Below, piece by piece: positions 1 to 7,556 of a DNA stretch of 18,318 nucleotides; positions within the stretch are counted from its first letter, which is position 1, and each line of letters opens with the position of its first letter. The notes under the pieces are model-generated. The model did not search any database. It was not told the origin of the DNA and saw only the letters and a list, made by a program, of their open reading frames with translations. The DNA comes from CAZNYN01 sp964422205 (GTDB lineage: Bacteria; Synergistota; Synergistia; Synergistales; Synergistaceae): positions 1-18,318 of the forward strand of contig CAYRAI010000043.1 in assembly GCA_964422205.1 (NCBI GenBank), read 5' to 3'. The position numbers and the translations under genes were made by a program.

Positions 1-284
1 TCTTTTATCGATATGGGCTTAGGGGAAACGACCGATACTTTACCGCCTACAGCCGGGTCTACAAGGATATTTTCTCCAAGAAGCTCCGACATGAAGCGGA
101 TAAATTTAGCCATTTCAAGGTCTTTGAAATTAAGCTGTATTCGTCCCGTGCTTCTCATCTGGTGCGCGGCTTCGACCAGATTTTGCTCCTCCTGATCTTC
201 GGCATAGGCACATCCGCCTGCCGGAATTAACGTCAGTGACAGAAGAAGAAAAAGAAGAGAGAACGCCTTCCCATATTTACCCAT
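1..284 (-). CDS. gspD: Type II secretion secretin GspD, N-terminal part (cut by window edge)
   Basis: The first 94 codons of a gene that continues beyond base 1. The secretin forms the outer-membrane channel of the type II secretion system. An N-terminal signal peptide is visible (about residues 1-28: basic start MGKYGK, a Leu-rich core, a likely cut after AYA). Around residues 48-90 comes the N0 domain typical of GspD, with the LNFKD start, the block FIRFMSELLGENILVDP, and then GKVSVVSP. This domain normally contacts GspC in the periplasm, and the gspC gene lies two genes upstream. The ATG at 284 has a good AAGGAG ribosome site 9 bases before it. GGC near residue 24 resembles a lipobox only weakly, since Ala rather than Leu is at -3, so an ordinary signal peptide is preferred. 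The repeat domains and the beta-barrel are outside the window, so whether the gene is intact cannot be judged. Confidence 0.9.
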   Translation of the reverse strand, partial: MGKYGKAFSLLFLLLSLTLIPAGGCAYAEDQEEQNLVEAAHQMRSTGRIQLNFKDLEMAKFIRFMSELLGENILVDPAVGGKVSVVSPKPISIK

Positions 285-354
285 TACATACCACTCCTTA
301 TATTCTAAAAAACGCGAGACATTGTACTTGCTTATCCGGCAAAGCACAGAATTT
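285..354 (-). other. Short gap between gspI and gspD
   Basis: Seventy bases between the gspI stop and the gspD start. It holds the gspD ribosome site (AAGGAG) and an A/T-rich stretch, but no convincing terminator or promoter. It is the largest gap inside the secretion operon, and gspD is probably still transcribed with the genes before it. Confidence 0.5.
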
Positions 355-819
355 TTATTTTTTTGTGTCGGGCGAAAGAACCGGGCTCTCTATTCCCTTT
401 GATGTTCCTACTTCCGCCGGGATGCAGAGAGTTATCTTTGTTCCGTCTTTATTTTTTACAGTAACTTCTTTCCATTTGAGCTCAAATGAGCCGCTGTCCA
501 TACGATTATCGCCCGACGCACTGTTCTTGTCAAAATTCAGTTTACCAAAGTTTTCTCCGAGCATCTCACGGTGTTTTTCCACACTCTCCCATGAGATATC
601 ACCGCTTGTGCCGGAGCTTTCTCCTTCGCCTATACGCAGGGAAGTTTGTATGTCAATGGCACTGTCCATAAGAAGCTGTCTTCTGCCGGCTTCCGAAAGA
701 GCGCTTTGAGCCATTATAACGAGCTTCAGTGCCGCTGTGGCAGTTAGAGAGAGTATTACAACAGCGACCATCACTTCTATCAAGGTGAAGCCTTTTGCGG
801 AACGGACTGCGCCTGCCAT
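355..819 (-). CDS. gspI: Minor pseudopilin, GspI-like
   Basis: A 154-residue protein with a class III (prepilin) signal. A short basic leader ending in Gly10 is followed by FTLIEVMVAVVIL, giving Phe at +1 and the conserved Glu at +5 (residue 15). The prepilin peptidase would cut after Gly10 and methylate Phe11. The FTLIEVMVAVVIL segment followed by a small-residue helix is closest to GspI, a pseudopilin of the tip complex with J and K. It is somewhat longer than the usual 120-130 residues, so GspH or a generic pseudopilin is possible. The start overlaps the gspC stop (TAATG), with AGG 7-10 bases upstream, pointing to coupled translation. The gene ends in a run of seven A before its TAA. The family is certain; the letter I is moderately sure. 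Confidence 0.75.
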   Translation of the reverse strand: MAGAVRSAKGFTLIEVMVAVVILSLTATAALKLVIMAQSALSEAGRRQLLMDSAIDIQTSLRIGEGESSGTSGDISWESVEKHREMLGENFGKLNFDKNSASGDNRMDSGSFELKWKEVTVKNKDGTKITLCIPAEVGTSKGIESPVLSPDTKK

Positions 820-1793
820 TATTTAACCTGATATTTAAGTTCCAGAGGCTTTCCTCCTCTGTTGACGGTGACATCAAATCTTGTGCCTGCCATTAGAGAG
901 TTCACTGCATTGGCAATGTCACCCATGTTAGTTATATTAACTCCGTTCAGAGCTTTTATTACGTCTCCCTGAGCGACACCTACAACTCCGAGAACGCTGT
1001 CGGGAGCTATTCTCTCGAGCTGCATTCCTCCGCCCTCGTGAGGAACCATTCTCATTTTCGCTATTTCGTCGTATGGGTTCATAAGAAGTTTGTCCACAAG
1101 TTCTCTGGGCACAGAACCCTCTTTGCCGTCTCCTGCCGCTACTATGGCTGACATGTCAAGATCAGATTTTTTGCCGGCATTTGCAGCGGGCGGGGGCGGA
1201 GCGACTGTGTTTCCGCCTGAGAGCACCAGGTAGAGAGGATATGACTCTCCTCCGTTGGAGAGGAGAATTTTTCCGTATGAGATGTCTTCAAGCTTGTAAC
1301 CCCTTATTTCCTGACCTTTGAGGATGAGGCTTGTGCCTGAGTCGTCCCTTATCCATGCTCCCACCTTTGGTAATGTGCCTGCGAGCATAAGAGAGGATAT
1401 GGGATAGGCAGTTTGCCTAATATCGTCGCTCTGCGCGGGAATGTCCGCTTTGAATGGGTTCTGTTCCGTAAGAGAGGCTAGTCCCGCATTCAAATTGGAG
1501 TTGGCGAACGACGGGCTGCGGGTGGAAATTTTTTCCGCAAGGTTCATTCTTGCGTCAAGGGCGCGCGCCATTATGAGGCTTTCTCCCATGCGGCATAGGC
1601 AGAGCGCTATAAGCAGACCAGCAAGGAACGCTGTTCCTCTCATAAGTGACAGACTCATTTTGTCGTTTCTGTCCTTCTTGCTGCTTTCGGAACCGTTTTT
1701 AGCTTCCTGCACGGAGTGATTTTTTATTTTATTGCAAAATGAGGATAGGAGGCGTTTAAGATTGGAGGTGTCCGTGATTCTGATATTCATCAT
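819..1793 (-). CDS. gspC: Type II secretion inner-membrane protein GspC with PDZ domain
   Basis: GspC links the inner-membrane platform to the secretin. From the start at 1793 it has 324 residues: a cytoplasmic tail (1-49), one membrane helix (about 50-70), the periplasmic HR domain (about 130-190, including ISSLMLAGTLP), a Pro-rich linker with PPPP near 198-202, and a C-terminal PDZ domain (about 235-322, with GVVGVAQGDVIKALNG and a GDIANAV helix). This is the full PDZ form of the family. A longer reading frame starts at 1808 (MEGGK), but that codon lies within the likely ribosome site GGTGG. The tandem ATGs at 1793 and 1790 overlap the gspN stop (ATGATG), so either may be the true start. 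The N-terminal cytoplasmic tail is longer than usual for GspC. The gene sits between gspN and gspI instead of beginning the operon next to gspD, as is usual in Proteobacteria. Confidence 0.87.
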   Translation of the reverse strand: MMNIRITDTSNLKRLLSSFCNKIKNHSVQEAKNGSESSKKDRNDKMSLSLMRGTAFLAGLLIALCLCRMGESLIMARALDARMNLAEKISTRSPSFANSNLNAGLASLTEQNPFKADIPAQSDDIRQTAYPISSLMLAGTLPKVGAWIRDDSGTSLILKGQEIRGYKLEDISYGKILLSNGGESYPLYLVLSGGNTVAPPPPAANAGKKSDLDMSAIVAAGDGKEGSVPRELVDKLLMNPYDEIAKMRMVPHEGGGMQLERIAPDSVLGVVGVAQGDVIKALNGVNITNMGDIANAVNSLMAGTRFDVTVNRGGKPLELKYQVK

Positions 1794-2386
1794 CTTTCCA
1801 CCTTCCATTCTCCGGGAGCAGTCTGGCTCAATGGCAGAAGTCCTCCGGCCTGAACCATTTGAAGGGCTCTGTCCATTTCAACAGGGACTTTAAGAACCAT
1901 TTTTGCACGGCTGATTTTGCCAGTCTCTGTTGAGAAGTCCATAAAGCCTCTCGCAGAAAATTTGCCAGTAAATGATATTTCCGTCGCGCTTATCGTTGTT
2001 CCAGACACTGATATTTTTGCCGTGCCCGATGTCCATTCAAGCTTTTGGCGAGTTATCGGCAGAATGTATCCTCGCCCGATTTCCACAGTGGCTGATGGTG
2101 AGGAAGCTATTGTTTTCAGAATATGTGGGGCTATCGTCACATCAGACGCGGCAAACCTGAAAACGGGAAAATCGGCGATTATCCCCCTGTATATAAATTG
2201 TTTGTCTAATAAGCCCTCTGTCTCACAGGAGCGCACAGAGGCATATATTCCGTTTTCCGCGGCACGTTCGAGCCCTTTTGCCATAATATAGTCGTTAAGA
2301 GCGTTCCATGGCATAAAAAGTATTATCCCGACAGAGAAACCGGCCAAGCCTATAAGAAGAATCTTCCAGTTTTTTATTGCTTTCAT
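1790..2386 (-). CDS. gspN: Type II secretion protein GspN
   Basis: A 198-residue protein with one N-terminal membrane segment (about residues 9-26) ending in FMPWNAL, the usual opening of GspN, followed by a beta-rich periplasmic domain. Repeated alternating strands such as AKISVSGTTISATEISFTG resemble the layered fold of this family and of AsmA-like proteins. GspN is an accessory inner-membrane component present in only some type II systems, and its exact role is unsettled. Its start overlaps the gspM stop by one base (TGATG), and its stop overlaps the tandem gspC start codons, so translation of M, N and C looks coupled. Identification rests on the N-terminal motif, the size and the position directly after gspM. 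Confidence 0.8.
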   Translation of the reverse strand: MKAIKNWKILLIGLAGFSVGIILFMPWNALNDYIMAKGLERAAENGIYASVRSCETEGLLDKQFIYRGIIADFPVFRFAASDVTIAPHILKTIASSPSATVEIGRGYILPITRQKLEWTSGTAKISVSGTTISATEISFTGKFSARGFMDFSTETGKISRAKMVLKVPVEMDRALQMVQAGGLLPLSQTAPGEWKVER

Positions 2387-2853
2387 CAGCGTTCACCGAC
2401 AATCGCCAAGGTTATGTTTATAAGGCGCCCTTCTTTTTCCGATCTCATTGCCCTTATCTCTGCGGTTTTTACTTCAAGTCCGTTTTTCGTCAGTTCTTCA
2501 ACTAGTTTTGTCAGCTCCCCGGGATAGAGCCTGTTTATCTGCACGACCAAGCCTGATGGAGAGGAGGACATTTGTCCGACTCTGTCTTTAAATCCGAGTG
2601 AATCTGTCAGAGCCGAGACTGCGGCAATAGGCTCGCTTTTAGCTGTATCGCCGCGGCTGGGGTATGACTTTACCGTATTTGCCGCATTGATTATTCTGTC
2701 GCTCTCCTCTAAGCGAAGACGAGCCGAGGTCAGAGAGAAGAGAGCTCCCGACATTAGTACAAATCCTATGCCCCAAAGAGATGCCGCAATACAGGCAAGC
2801 TTCAGGAGTCTTTTTGCTTCAGGCAGATCACGGATATCTTTGAGTGCAATCAT
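2386..2853 (-). CDS. gspM: Type II secretion protein GspM
   Basis: A 155-residue protein of the inner-membrane platform that pairs with GspL. A short cytoplasmic part is followed by one membrane helix (about residues 18-38), then a helix with charged residues (LRLEESDRI) and a ferredoxin-like periplasmic domain. In that domain the phrase GLVVQINRLYPGELTKLVEEL matches the usual GspM pattern. The start overlaps the gspL stop by four bases (ATGA), and the stop overlaps the gspN start by one. Such tight overlap fits proteins made in fixed ratios for one complex. Sequence conservation in this family is low, so size, topology and position between L and N carry much of the assignment. Confidence 0.8.
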   Translation of the reverse strand: MIALKDIRDLPEAKRLLKLACIAASLWGIGFVLMSGALFSLTSARLRLEESDRIINAANTVKSYPSRGDTAKSEPIAAVSALTDSLGFKDRVGQMSSSPSGLVVQINRLYPGELTKLVEELTKNGLEVKTAEIRAMRSEKEGRLINITLAIVGER

Positions 2854-4070
2854 TTTCCCGCCCCCGTTAATGTGAGAGAAAAGCGCATGCCCGAACTTGG
2901 AACCTGCTGCACGTCTCCAACCTTTGCCGAAAAACCGTTTCTTCCAAGAGCTTCGCTTAAGGCCTGTATAGATGCCATGCCATCTGCAATTCCCTGAATT
3001 TCAGTTCTTTCCGTTCCATATCTTATGCTGTCCATTGTTATTTTTGAGTTCTCCGGACAATCTTTCCATGCCGCCGAAAAGTTGCTTAATGTCTGCTCAA
3101 GTGTCATCTGCACGCCCTCACCTGTGACAAGTCTCAGCTTTTTTGATACGGAGGAGACCGGGCTTCTGCTCTCTTCTCCAAATGCGGCTTTGTATATGGC
3201 GGAGGGAGCGTTTGTGAAAATATCCATGCTAAGTGATGTTTGAAGTACTAAAGCAAGCGAAAGCAGAGCGAATATGGCGCCAAGAACTGAAAATATTTTT
3301 ATTGCTGAAGAGGCAGCGGCCGTGAATGATTCCATCTCACGAGCCGTGTCAACTCCTCTGTTTGAGAGGTCAAAAGTTTCAAAGCCTTTTAGCATGTGAG
3401 GAAGAGGCTGTCTAACGCAAAGGTTTTCTTCGCTGTCTTCCGTGTCTCGGAAGATTTCTGTCTCCAAAACAGGTTTTCCGACAGAGGATGCGTAGCTTCT
3501 CATCCAATCTGCAAGTTCGTCCGCGCTGCCGTCGCAGAGAGGCATCCACCTGTAAAAGAACGGTTCCCTGTTTTCAAAGAGCATGGCGGAAGTTCCAGCT
3601 GCGTCGCAATACAGCACAAGAGAGCACTCGTCCCTCTCAGGCGCAAAGGCCAGAGGAGCGGGCCAGAATACAAAGCTATCCCCTGCCAAAGACTCTGTCT
3701 CCTCTATTTCCGATTTTGCGGCAAACCAGACTGTGCCTCTTGTGAGGTTTGATGTCTGTTCTGTTATCTGCGGTACGATTGAGAGCATAGATTCTCTCTC
3801 TCCGAGCAAAGGGCGGAAAGAGAGGGTTAAAGCGTCGCGAACTCTTCCCTTGCGTCCGAACGGAAAGGAGAACGGGGATATTACAAGAGTTTTAAAAGGA
3901 ACAAGAAGTATGCGCGTCTCACCAAAGAGAGACGGTTCTTTTTTTATTTTATCAAGCGAAGAAAGAGCCGCAAATCGTATTTTTTTTACAGAGACACCGC
4001 TGTCTTTTTTAAAGACATAGGCTGAGTTTATTTTATTTTTAAAAAATCCGGCTCTGTCTTTAATGTTCAT
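2850..4070 (-). CDS. gspL: Type II secretion protein GspL (PilM-like cytoplasmic domain)
   Basis: A 406-residue bitopic protein. Residues 1-255 are a cytoplasmic domain expected to have the actin-like fold of GspL/PilM, which recruits the GspE ATPase. One membrane helix follows at about 257-278, then a periplasmic ferredoxin-like domain (about 310-405) that pairs with GspM. Size and topology agree with GspL. The cytoplasmic part is divergent and I recognise no clear nucleotide-binding motif, as is normal for this family. Six bases separate it from gspK, with GGAGG about 12 bases before the ATG, and it overlaps gspM by four bases. Its GspE partner must be encoded outside this window, perhaps after gspD. 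Confidence 0.78.
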   Translation of the reverse strand: MNIKDRAGFFKNKINSAYVFKKDSGVSVKKIRFAALSSLDKIKKEPSLFGETRILLVPFKTLVISPFSFPFGRKGRVRDALTLSFRPLLGERESMLSIVPQITEQTSNLTRGTVWFAAKSEIEETESLAGDSFVFWPAPLAFAPERDECSLVLYCDAAGTSAMLFENREPFFYRWMPLCDGSADELADWMRSYASSVGKPVLETEIFRDTEDSEENLCVRQPLPHMLKGFETFDLSNRGVDTAREMESFTAAASSAIKIFSVLGAIFALLSLALVLQTSLSMDIFTNAPSAIYKAAFGEESRSPVSSVSKKLRLVTGEGVQMTLEQTLSNFSAAWKDCPENSKITMDSIRYGTERTEIQGIADGMASIQALSEALGRNGFSAKVGDVQQVPSSGMRFSLTLTGAGK

Positions 4071-4076
4071 TGGGCT

Positions 4077-5012
4077 CTATTCCTCCCAGCGTGATATTTT
4101 GCATGATGATCCCGCTCTCTCCAGAATTATTCTGTAATTGCGCTCTTTTCCTGCATTATTTTTAACTTTCATGACGACACGAAAGTATGTACTTTCAAAT
4201 CCAAGTACATTTGCCAGCTTAGTGACAACGGCATCGGGAAATGCAGGAAGTTTTTTTAAATCGTCCAGGCTCTTTATCGGAGAGATTATTCTTGCTGTGA
4301 CAATGCTTCGAGCCTGCGATAAATCTATTCTTGAATCAAGTATAGCAATAACTTCCGGTCTTGCAACATTTACGTTTATTTTTTCTTTGCCGTAGATGCC
4401 AAGATAGCGTCCAAGTCCGCCGGGTATCTTTTCCGTTCCCCAAAGCACACCGTCTTCTATCTCTGGAATGAGCTTTAATTCGGACAGGTCTGATACCAAT
4501 CTGTTTATGCTGTTCTCTCTTTCGCTTCCGCCCAATTTCTGCTTTTCATCGCTGTCCATAAAATCTGCGACAATAGCTGCAAGCTCGCTCTTTTTAAGGT
4601 AGTCCCATATTCTTGTCCACCCTGCCTCATATTCGCTTCTCATTGTCACTCCGTCCGGCAGAAAGAGTCCTCTTACGGGAATTTTGTCATCCAGAGGTTC
4701 TATCTTGTATGTGACTGTAAAATCACCAATATCTGTCTTCATTTGGGAGATGCTTGAGTAGAGAGGCTCCGCCGTGCTGTCATATCCGTTTTTGTCCTCT
4801 GCTATTTTTTTTGCCGCAAGAGAACAGACTATCTCCGCAGCGCTTCTGGCCTGAACAATAAAGATGCGCGTTTCGACTCTCTTGACCTGAACCCGTGCAA
4901 ACCACGCAAAGGCGGTCGCAGCGCTCAGCAGGAGCGTGACGGAGAGTATTACTGAGACTAGGATAAAGCCGTGCTCACTTCGTGAGAGCTGGCAGCCACT
5001 CTTTGTAGACAT
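4077..5012 (-). CDS. gspK: Type II secretion tip pseudopilin GspK
   Basis: A 311-residue pseudopilin, much larger than the others, as expected of GspK, which caps the pseudopilus with I and J. The prepilin cut is after Gly15 (EHG|FILVSVILS). Position +5 is Ser, not Glu, and loss of Glu5 is a hallmark of GspK. ADFMDSDEK near residue 150 corresponds to the conserved aspartate motif, and INVNVARPEVIAIL near 215 to the N-N-A-P motif before the helix-hairpin-helix-like segments of this family. The start at 5012 has a strong GGAGG site 6 bases upstream and lies 38 bases inside the end of gspJ, a long overlap that argues for coupled translation of J and K. Confidence 0.9.
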   Translation of the reverse strand: MSTKSGCQLSRSEHGFILVSVILSVTLLLSAATAFAWFARVQVKRVETRIFIVQARSAAEIVCSLAAKKIAEDKNGYDSTAEPLYSSISQMKTDIGDFTVTYKIEPLDDKIPVRGLFLPDGVTMRSEYEAGWTRIWDYLKKSELAAIVADFMDSDEKQKLGGSERENSINRLVSDLSELKLIPEIEDGVLWGTEKIPGGLGRYLGIYGKEKINVNVARPEVIAILDSRIDLSQARSIVTARIISPIKSLDDLKKLPAFPDAVVTKLANVLGFESTYFRVVMKVKNNAGKERNYRIILERAGSSCKISRWEE

Positions 5013-5640
5013 GGACTCCCTCCTTCGTCTCTATCTCTATTTTGAGAGCGGACGGAAGCGCACCTTGGTACTCATCTGCCCACGCTTCGCCGTTCCATGC
5101 GGAAAAGCTCACTCCGACGGCGTCCGAATAAAGCATACGGGCATCTTCTTTTTTTAATGTATCTGTGTCTATTTCAATGGGACTTTTGATTGTCTCCGCC
5201 TTATCACCGGATTTTTCCGAAGGGTTCATTGTGCTTTTAAGGTCTTTAAGCACCCAGCGAAAGAGCCCCGACTGCTCGTTTCCGCCGTCCAGCATAGGAT
5301 GCGGAACAATTTTATAAACTACAAGGCTCACAGGGTTCCCCTCACGTGCAGTCGAAGATGTCCAAACCAAAAGACGGTCATCATTTTTTATCGACATGCC
5401 GTCCTTATGAATTATTTTAAATGATGCAAATGTGGGATTTTCAACGGAAGATAGGACGTCATTAAAAATTCTGTCTGCAGCTGCGCGTTCCTTAGTGCTT
5501 ATTTTCCAGCGTTTCTGAGCGTCTTCAAGAGATTTTACTGTAAAAACCAAAGGGGCTAAGGCAGTCGCAGCTATTATTCCAGCGATTGCGACTGCCAGCA
5601 TTATTTCTATGAGAGTAAAAGCTTTTGAAGCTTTGCACAT
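4975..5640 (-). CDS. gspJ: Minor pseudopilin, GspJ-like
   Basis: A 221-residue pseudopilin beginning MCKASKA|FTLIEIMLAV. It has the +5 Glu (residue 12) and a long hydrophobic helix, but the residue before the cut is Ala7 instead of the usual Gly. Length, the SLED...RW...ERAAADRIFNDV helix after the membrane segment and the place directly before gspK point to GspJ, a tip pseudopilin. It starts 5 bases after the stop of the PglL-like gene and has no recognisable Shine-Dalgarno sequence, so it probably depends on ribosomes finishing that gene. The final 38 bases also encode the start of gspK. The assignment to J, not H or I, is by size and neighbours. Confidence 0.78.
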   Translation of the reverse strand: MCKASKAFTLIEIMLAVAIAGIIAATALAPLVFTVKSLEDAQKRWKISTKERAAADRIFNDVLSSVENPTFASFKIIHKDGMSIKNDDRLLVWTSSTAREGNPVSLVVYKIVPHPMLDGGNEQSGLFRWVLKDLKSTMNPSEKSGDKAETIKSPIEIDTDTLKKEDARMLYSDAVGVSFSAWNGEAWADEYQGALPSALKIEIETKEGVHVYKEWLPALTK

Positions 5641-5645
5641 GGCAG

Positions 5646-7502
5646 TTACTGAGACTGAGGCACTCCCGGAACAACTCTGAATGCGCCCGGCTTGAGGTAC
5701 GGAACCAGCCTGCGCAGAAGTTCCTGATTTCCTGTCTGCTGAGCAAACCTCACAAGCTCCATGAGCTGTTTCGCCTGAGGTCTTATCGTAAATGACCGAT
5801 AGAGTTGGTTAATGGCCTTTGCATAGTCTTCGGGTTTGTGTGTAGCATTGGCTACTGCCAGCAGGTGATAGGCATACTGTTCTTCCGCCTCGTCGCGAGC
5901 CATGGGCATTTTCATAGCCTGAGATATTTTGTATGCCTGAAGTCCCGCATTGTTTGTCCGGACAGAGCTTCTGAGATACTGATCTCCGCGCAGTCCGCCA
6001 TAGAGGAAGATAAGGCCCGCCACGGATACAACGGCCATAAATACTCCGAGAACGCGGTATATGGATGAGTGGCGGATTTCCGACCACTTGAAGCTCGCGG
6101 GAAGCAGTTCTCTGTTTATTATGGCAAATGCGAAAGCGACCCAGAGCGCATTTTCTATTCTGTGAAACGGTCTGCTGAAGAGAGCCACAAACCAGACAAG
6201 GGCGAGCAGTGAGCATGCCCATGAGGCTTCCGCGGATAGGACTTTTTTGTTCACCATGGCGCAGATAAAGCTCCAAAGCCACCATATTCCCAAAGCCGCG
6301 AGCAAGAGCCCCCCGAAGAGTCCGAACTCTGCGTACCACTGCAAATATTCGCTGTGTGCCCAGTAGGTAAACTGCCATTCCATTTCGGGATGTTTCTCAA
6401 AAGCTATTCTCTGTCCGTCAAGGTAGTGCCACTTGTACTGTCCTATTCCGACACCCTTTATCGGCGCAGTGGAGATTACTCCGAATGTAGAACGCCAGAT
6501 TTCCACGCGGTTGCCGACAGTAGCGGCATTTTTGAATATATCTTCCGTCTTGCTGACCAGAGCGTCTGAACGTCCCGTGTGAAGGACGTGCCCCAGCCCC
6601 AATGTCATGGCAAGCATAAAAGCTATGACAGCAAACATCTGGAACATTCTCTTGAGTCTCGGCTTGCTGCCCGATCGCAGGACGATAATAAAAAGTACCG
6701 CAGATCCCGCGGCAAGAGCCAGAATGCCGCTTCGCGAAGTCGAGTTCCAAAGCCCCCACGCGTTCACGGCAAGGATAAGAAGGTTTCCCCACTGCATCCA
6801 TTTTGACTGGTGCCCTTTGCCCTCCTCTGAGCCGAATGCGACATGGAGGTATATCCCGTTCATTATTGCCATGGAGATCCACATGGCGAACATATTCTGC
6901 TGTCCCGTGTTGCCTATGTAATTTCCGGGAACATTCATTATGAAGGGGAACGGGCCATTGAGGTTTCTTATCAGAAGTTCTGCGAATATGACGTTTAAGG
7001 CCGCGTTGATGTTTGCAAACCATAGTATGAGTTTATGGTAGCCGCTGTCTTTGAACTGGTTGTAGGAGAATACGTACGCTCCCGCGAGAGTGGCAAAGAA
7101 GAGCCACTCCTTCATATATGTGGACCATGAGAGTATGGGAACCCAAAGGGGCTGGAGGGATATGTAGCCGAGCATGATAAACCAGGCCCAGCCGAAGAGA
7201 TCTATCTTAAATCCCGTTCTCTCTTCTCCGTACAGTGCAAGCCTTGTTCCTCCCACAAGGGCCATAACCGCAATGGGAACCATTGCAAATGTCCACTTCA
7301 TTATGTGGAGTGTATCAAACCAGCCAGTGCCCGAGAATATTATGTTTGGCAATGTCAGAGAGACAAATATCAAATAATAAAAAAGCATAGTCGGAACGGC
7401 ATGAATTTTTCCATTATCCGAAGAAGCATGCAGCCCAAAGACAGAGGCCGACCGTGGTTTAGCGCTATTCTTTGCCGTTCCATTAAAAGTATTAGCTTTC
7501 AT
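5646..7502 (-). CDS. O-antigen ligase / PglL-like O-oligosaccharyltransferase
   Basis: A 618-residue polytopic membrane protein with about 11-12 hydrophobic helices and a soluble C-terminal tail of roughly 120 residues that looks helical and TPR-like. Residues 197-207 (GNTGQQNMFAM) match the GN-x-x-Q-x-N-x-F-A motif seen in PglL-type protein O-glycosylating enzymes. STSRSGILAL (254-263) and the periplasmic-loop block AHSEYLQWYAEFGL (382-395) match the Wzy_C ligase domain. Members move a lipid-linked glycan onto lipid A core (WaaL) or onto pilin-like proteins (PglL/PilO). The motif and the tight joint to pseudopilin gspJ (5 bases) favour protein glycosylation, but this is inference. The ATG at 7502 has AGGAGG 7 bases upstream. 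It begins 54 bases after dnaB with no visible terminator between. Confidence 0.72.
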   Translation of the reverse strand: MKANTFNGTAKNSAKPRSASVFGLHASSDNGKIHAVPTMLFYYLIFVSLTLPNIIFSGTGWFDTLHIMKWTFAMVPIAVMALVGGTRLALYGEERTGFKIDLFGWAWFIMLGYISLQPLWVPILSWSTYMKEWLFFATLAGAYVFSYNQFKDSGYHKLILWFANINAALNVIFAELLIRNLNGPFPFIMNVPGNYIGNTGQQNMFAMWISMAIMNGIYLHVAFGSEEGKGHQSKWMQWGNLLILAVNAWGLWNSTSRSGILALAAGSAVLFIIVLRSGSKPRLKRMFQMFAVIAFMLAMTLGLGHVLHTGRSDALVSKTEDIFKNAATVGNRVEIWRSTFGVISTAPIKGVGIGQYKWHYLDGQRIAFEKHPEMEWQFTYWAHSEYLQWYAEFGLFGGLLLAALGIWWLWSFICAMVNKKVLSAEASWACSLLALVWFVALFSRPFHRIENALWVAFAFAIINRELLPASFKWSEIRHSSIYRVLGVFMAVVSVAGLIFLYGGLRGDQYLRSSVRTNNAGLQAYKISQAMKMPMARDEAEEQYAYHLLAVANATHKPEDYAKAINQLYRSFTIRPQAKQLMELVRFAQQTGNQELLRRLVPYLKPGAFRVVPGVPQSQ

Positions 7503-7556
7503 GGGAAAGCCTCCTATAGTATGTCGGAATTGTTTGCAGATATCACCGTATCAAAA

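Noticed and set aside
205..284. GspD as a lipoprotein (Cys at residue 25)
   Set aside because: The lipobox is poor (Ala-Gly-Gly before Cys), and AYA a few residues later is a good signal peptidase I site.
355..370. Run of seven A at the end of gspI as a programmed frameshift site
   Set aside because: It lies directly before the stop, slippage would add only a few residues, and no downstream structure or frame supports it.
3396..4020. Plus-strand frames of 85-145 codons opposite gspL
   Set aside because: Overlapping each other in several frames and antisense to a coherent gspL frame; no family resemblance.
7503..7556. A promoter between dnaB and the ligase gene
   Set aside because: TACTAT near 7513-7518 has no reasonable -35 box at 16-18 bases, so no promoter is called.
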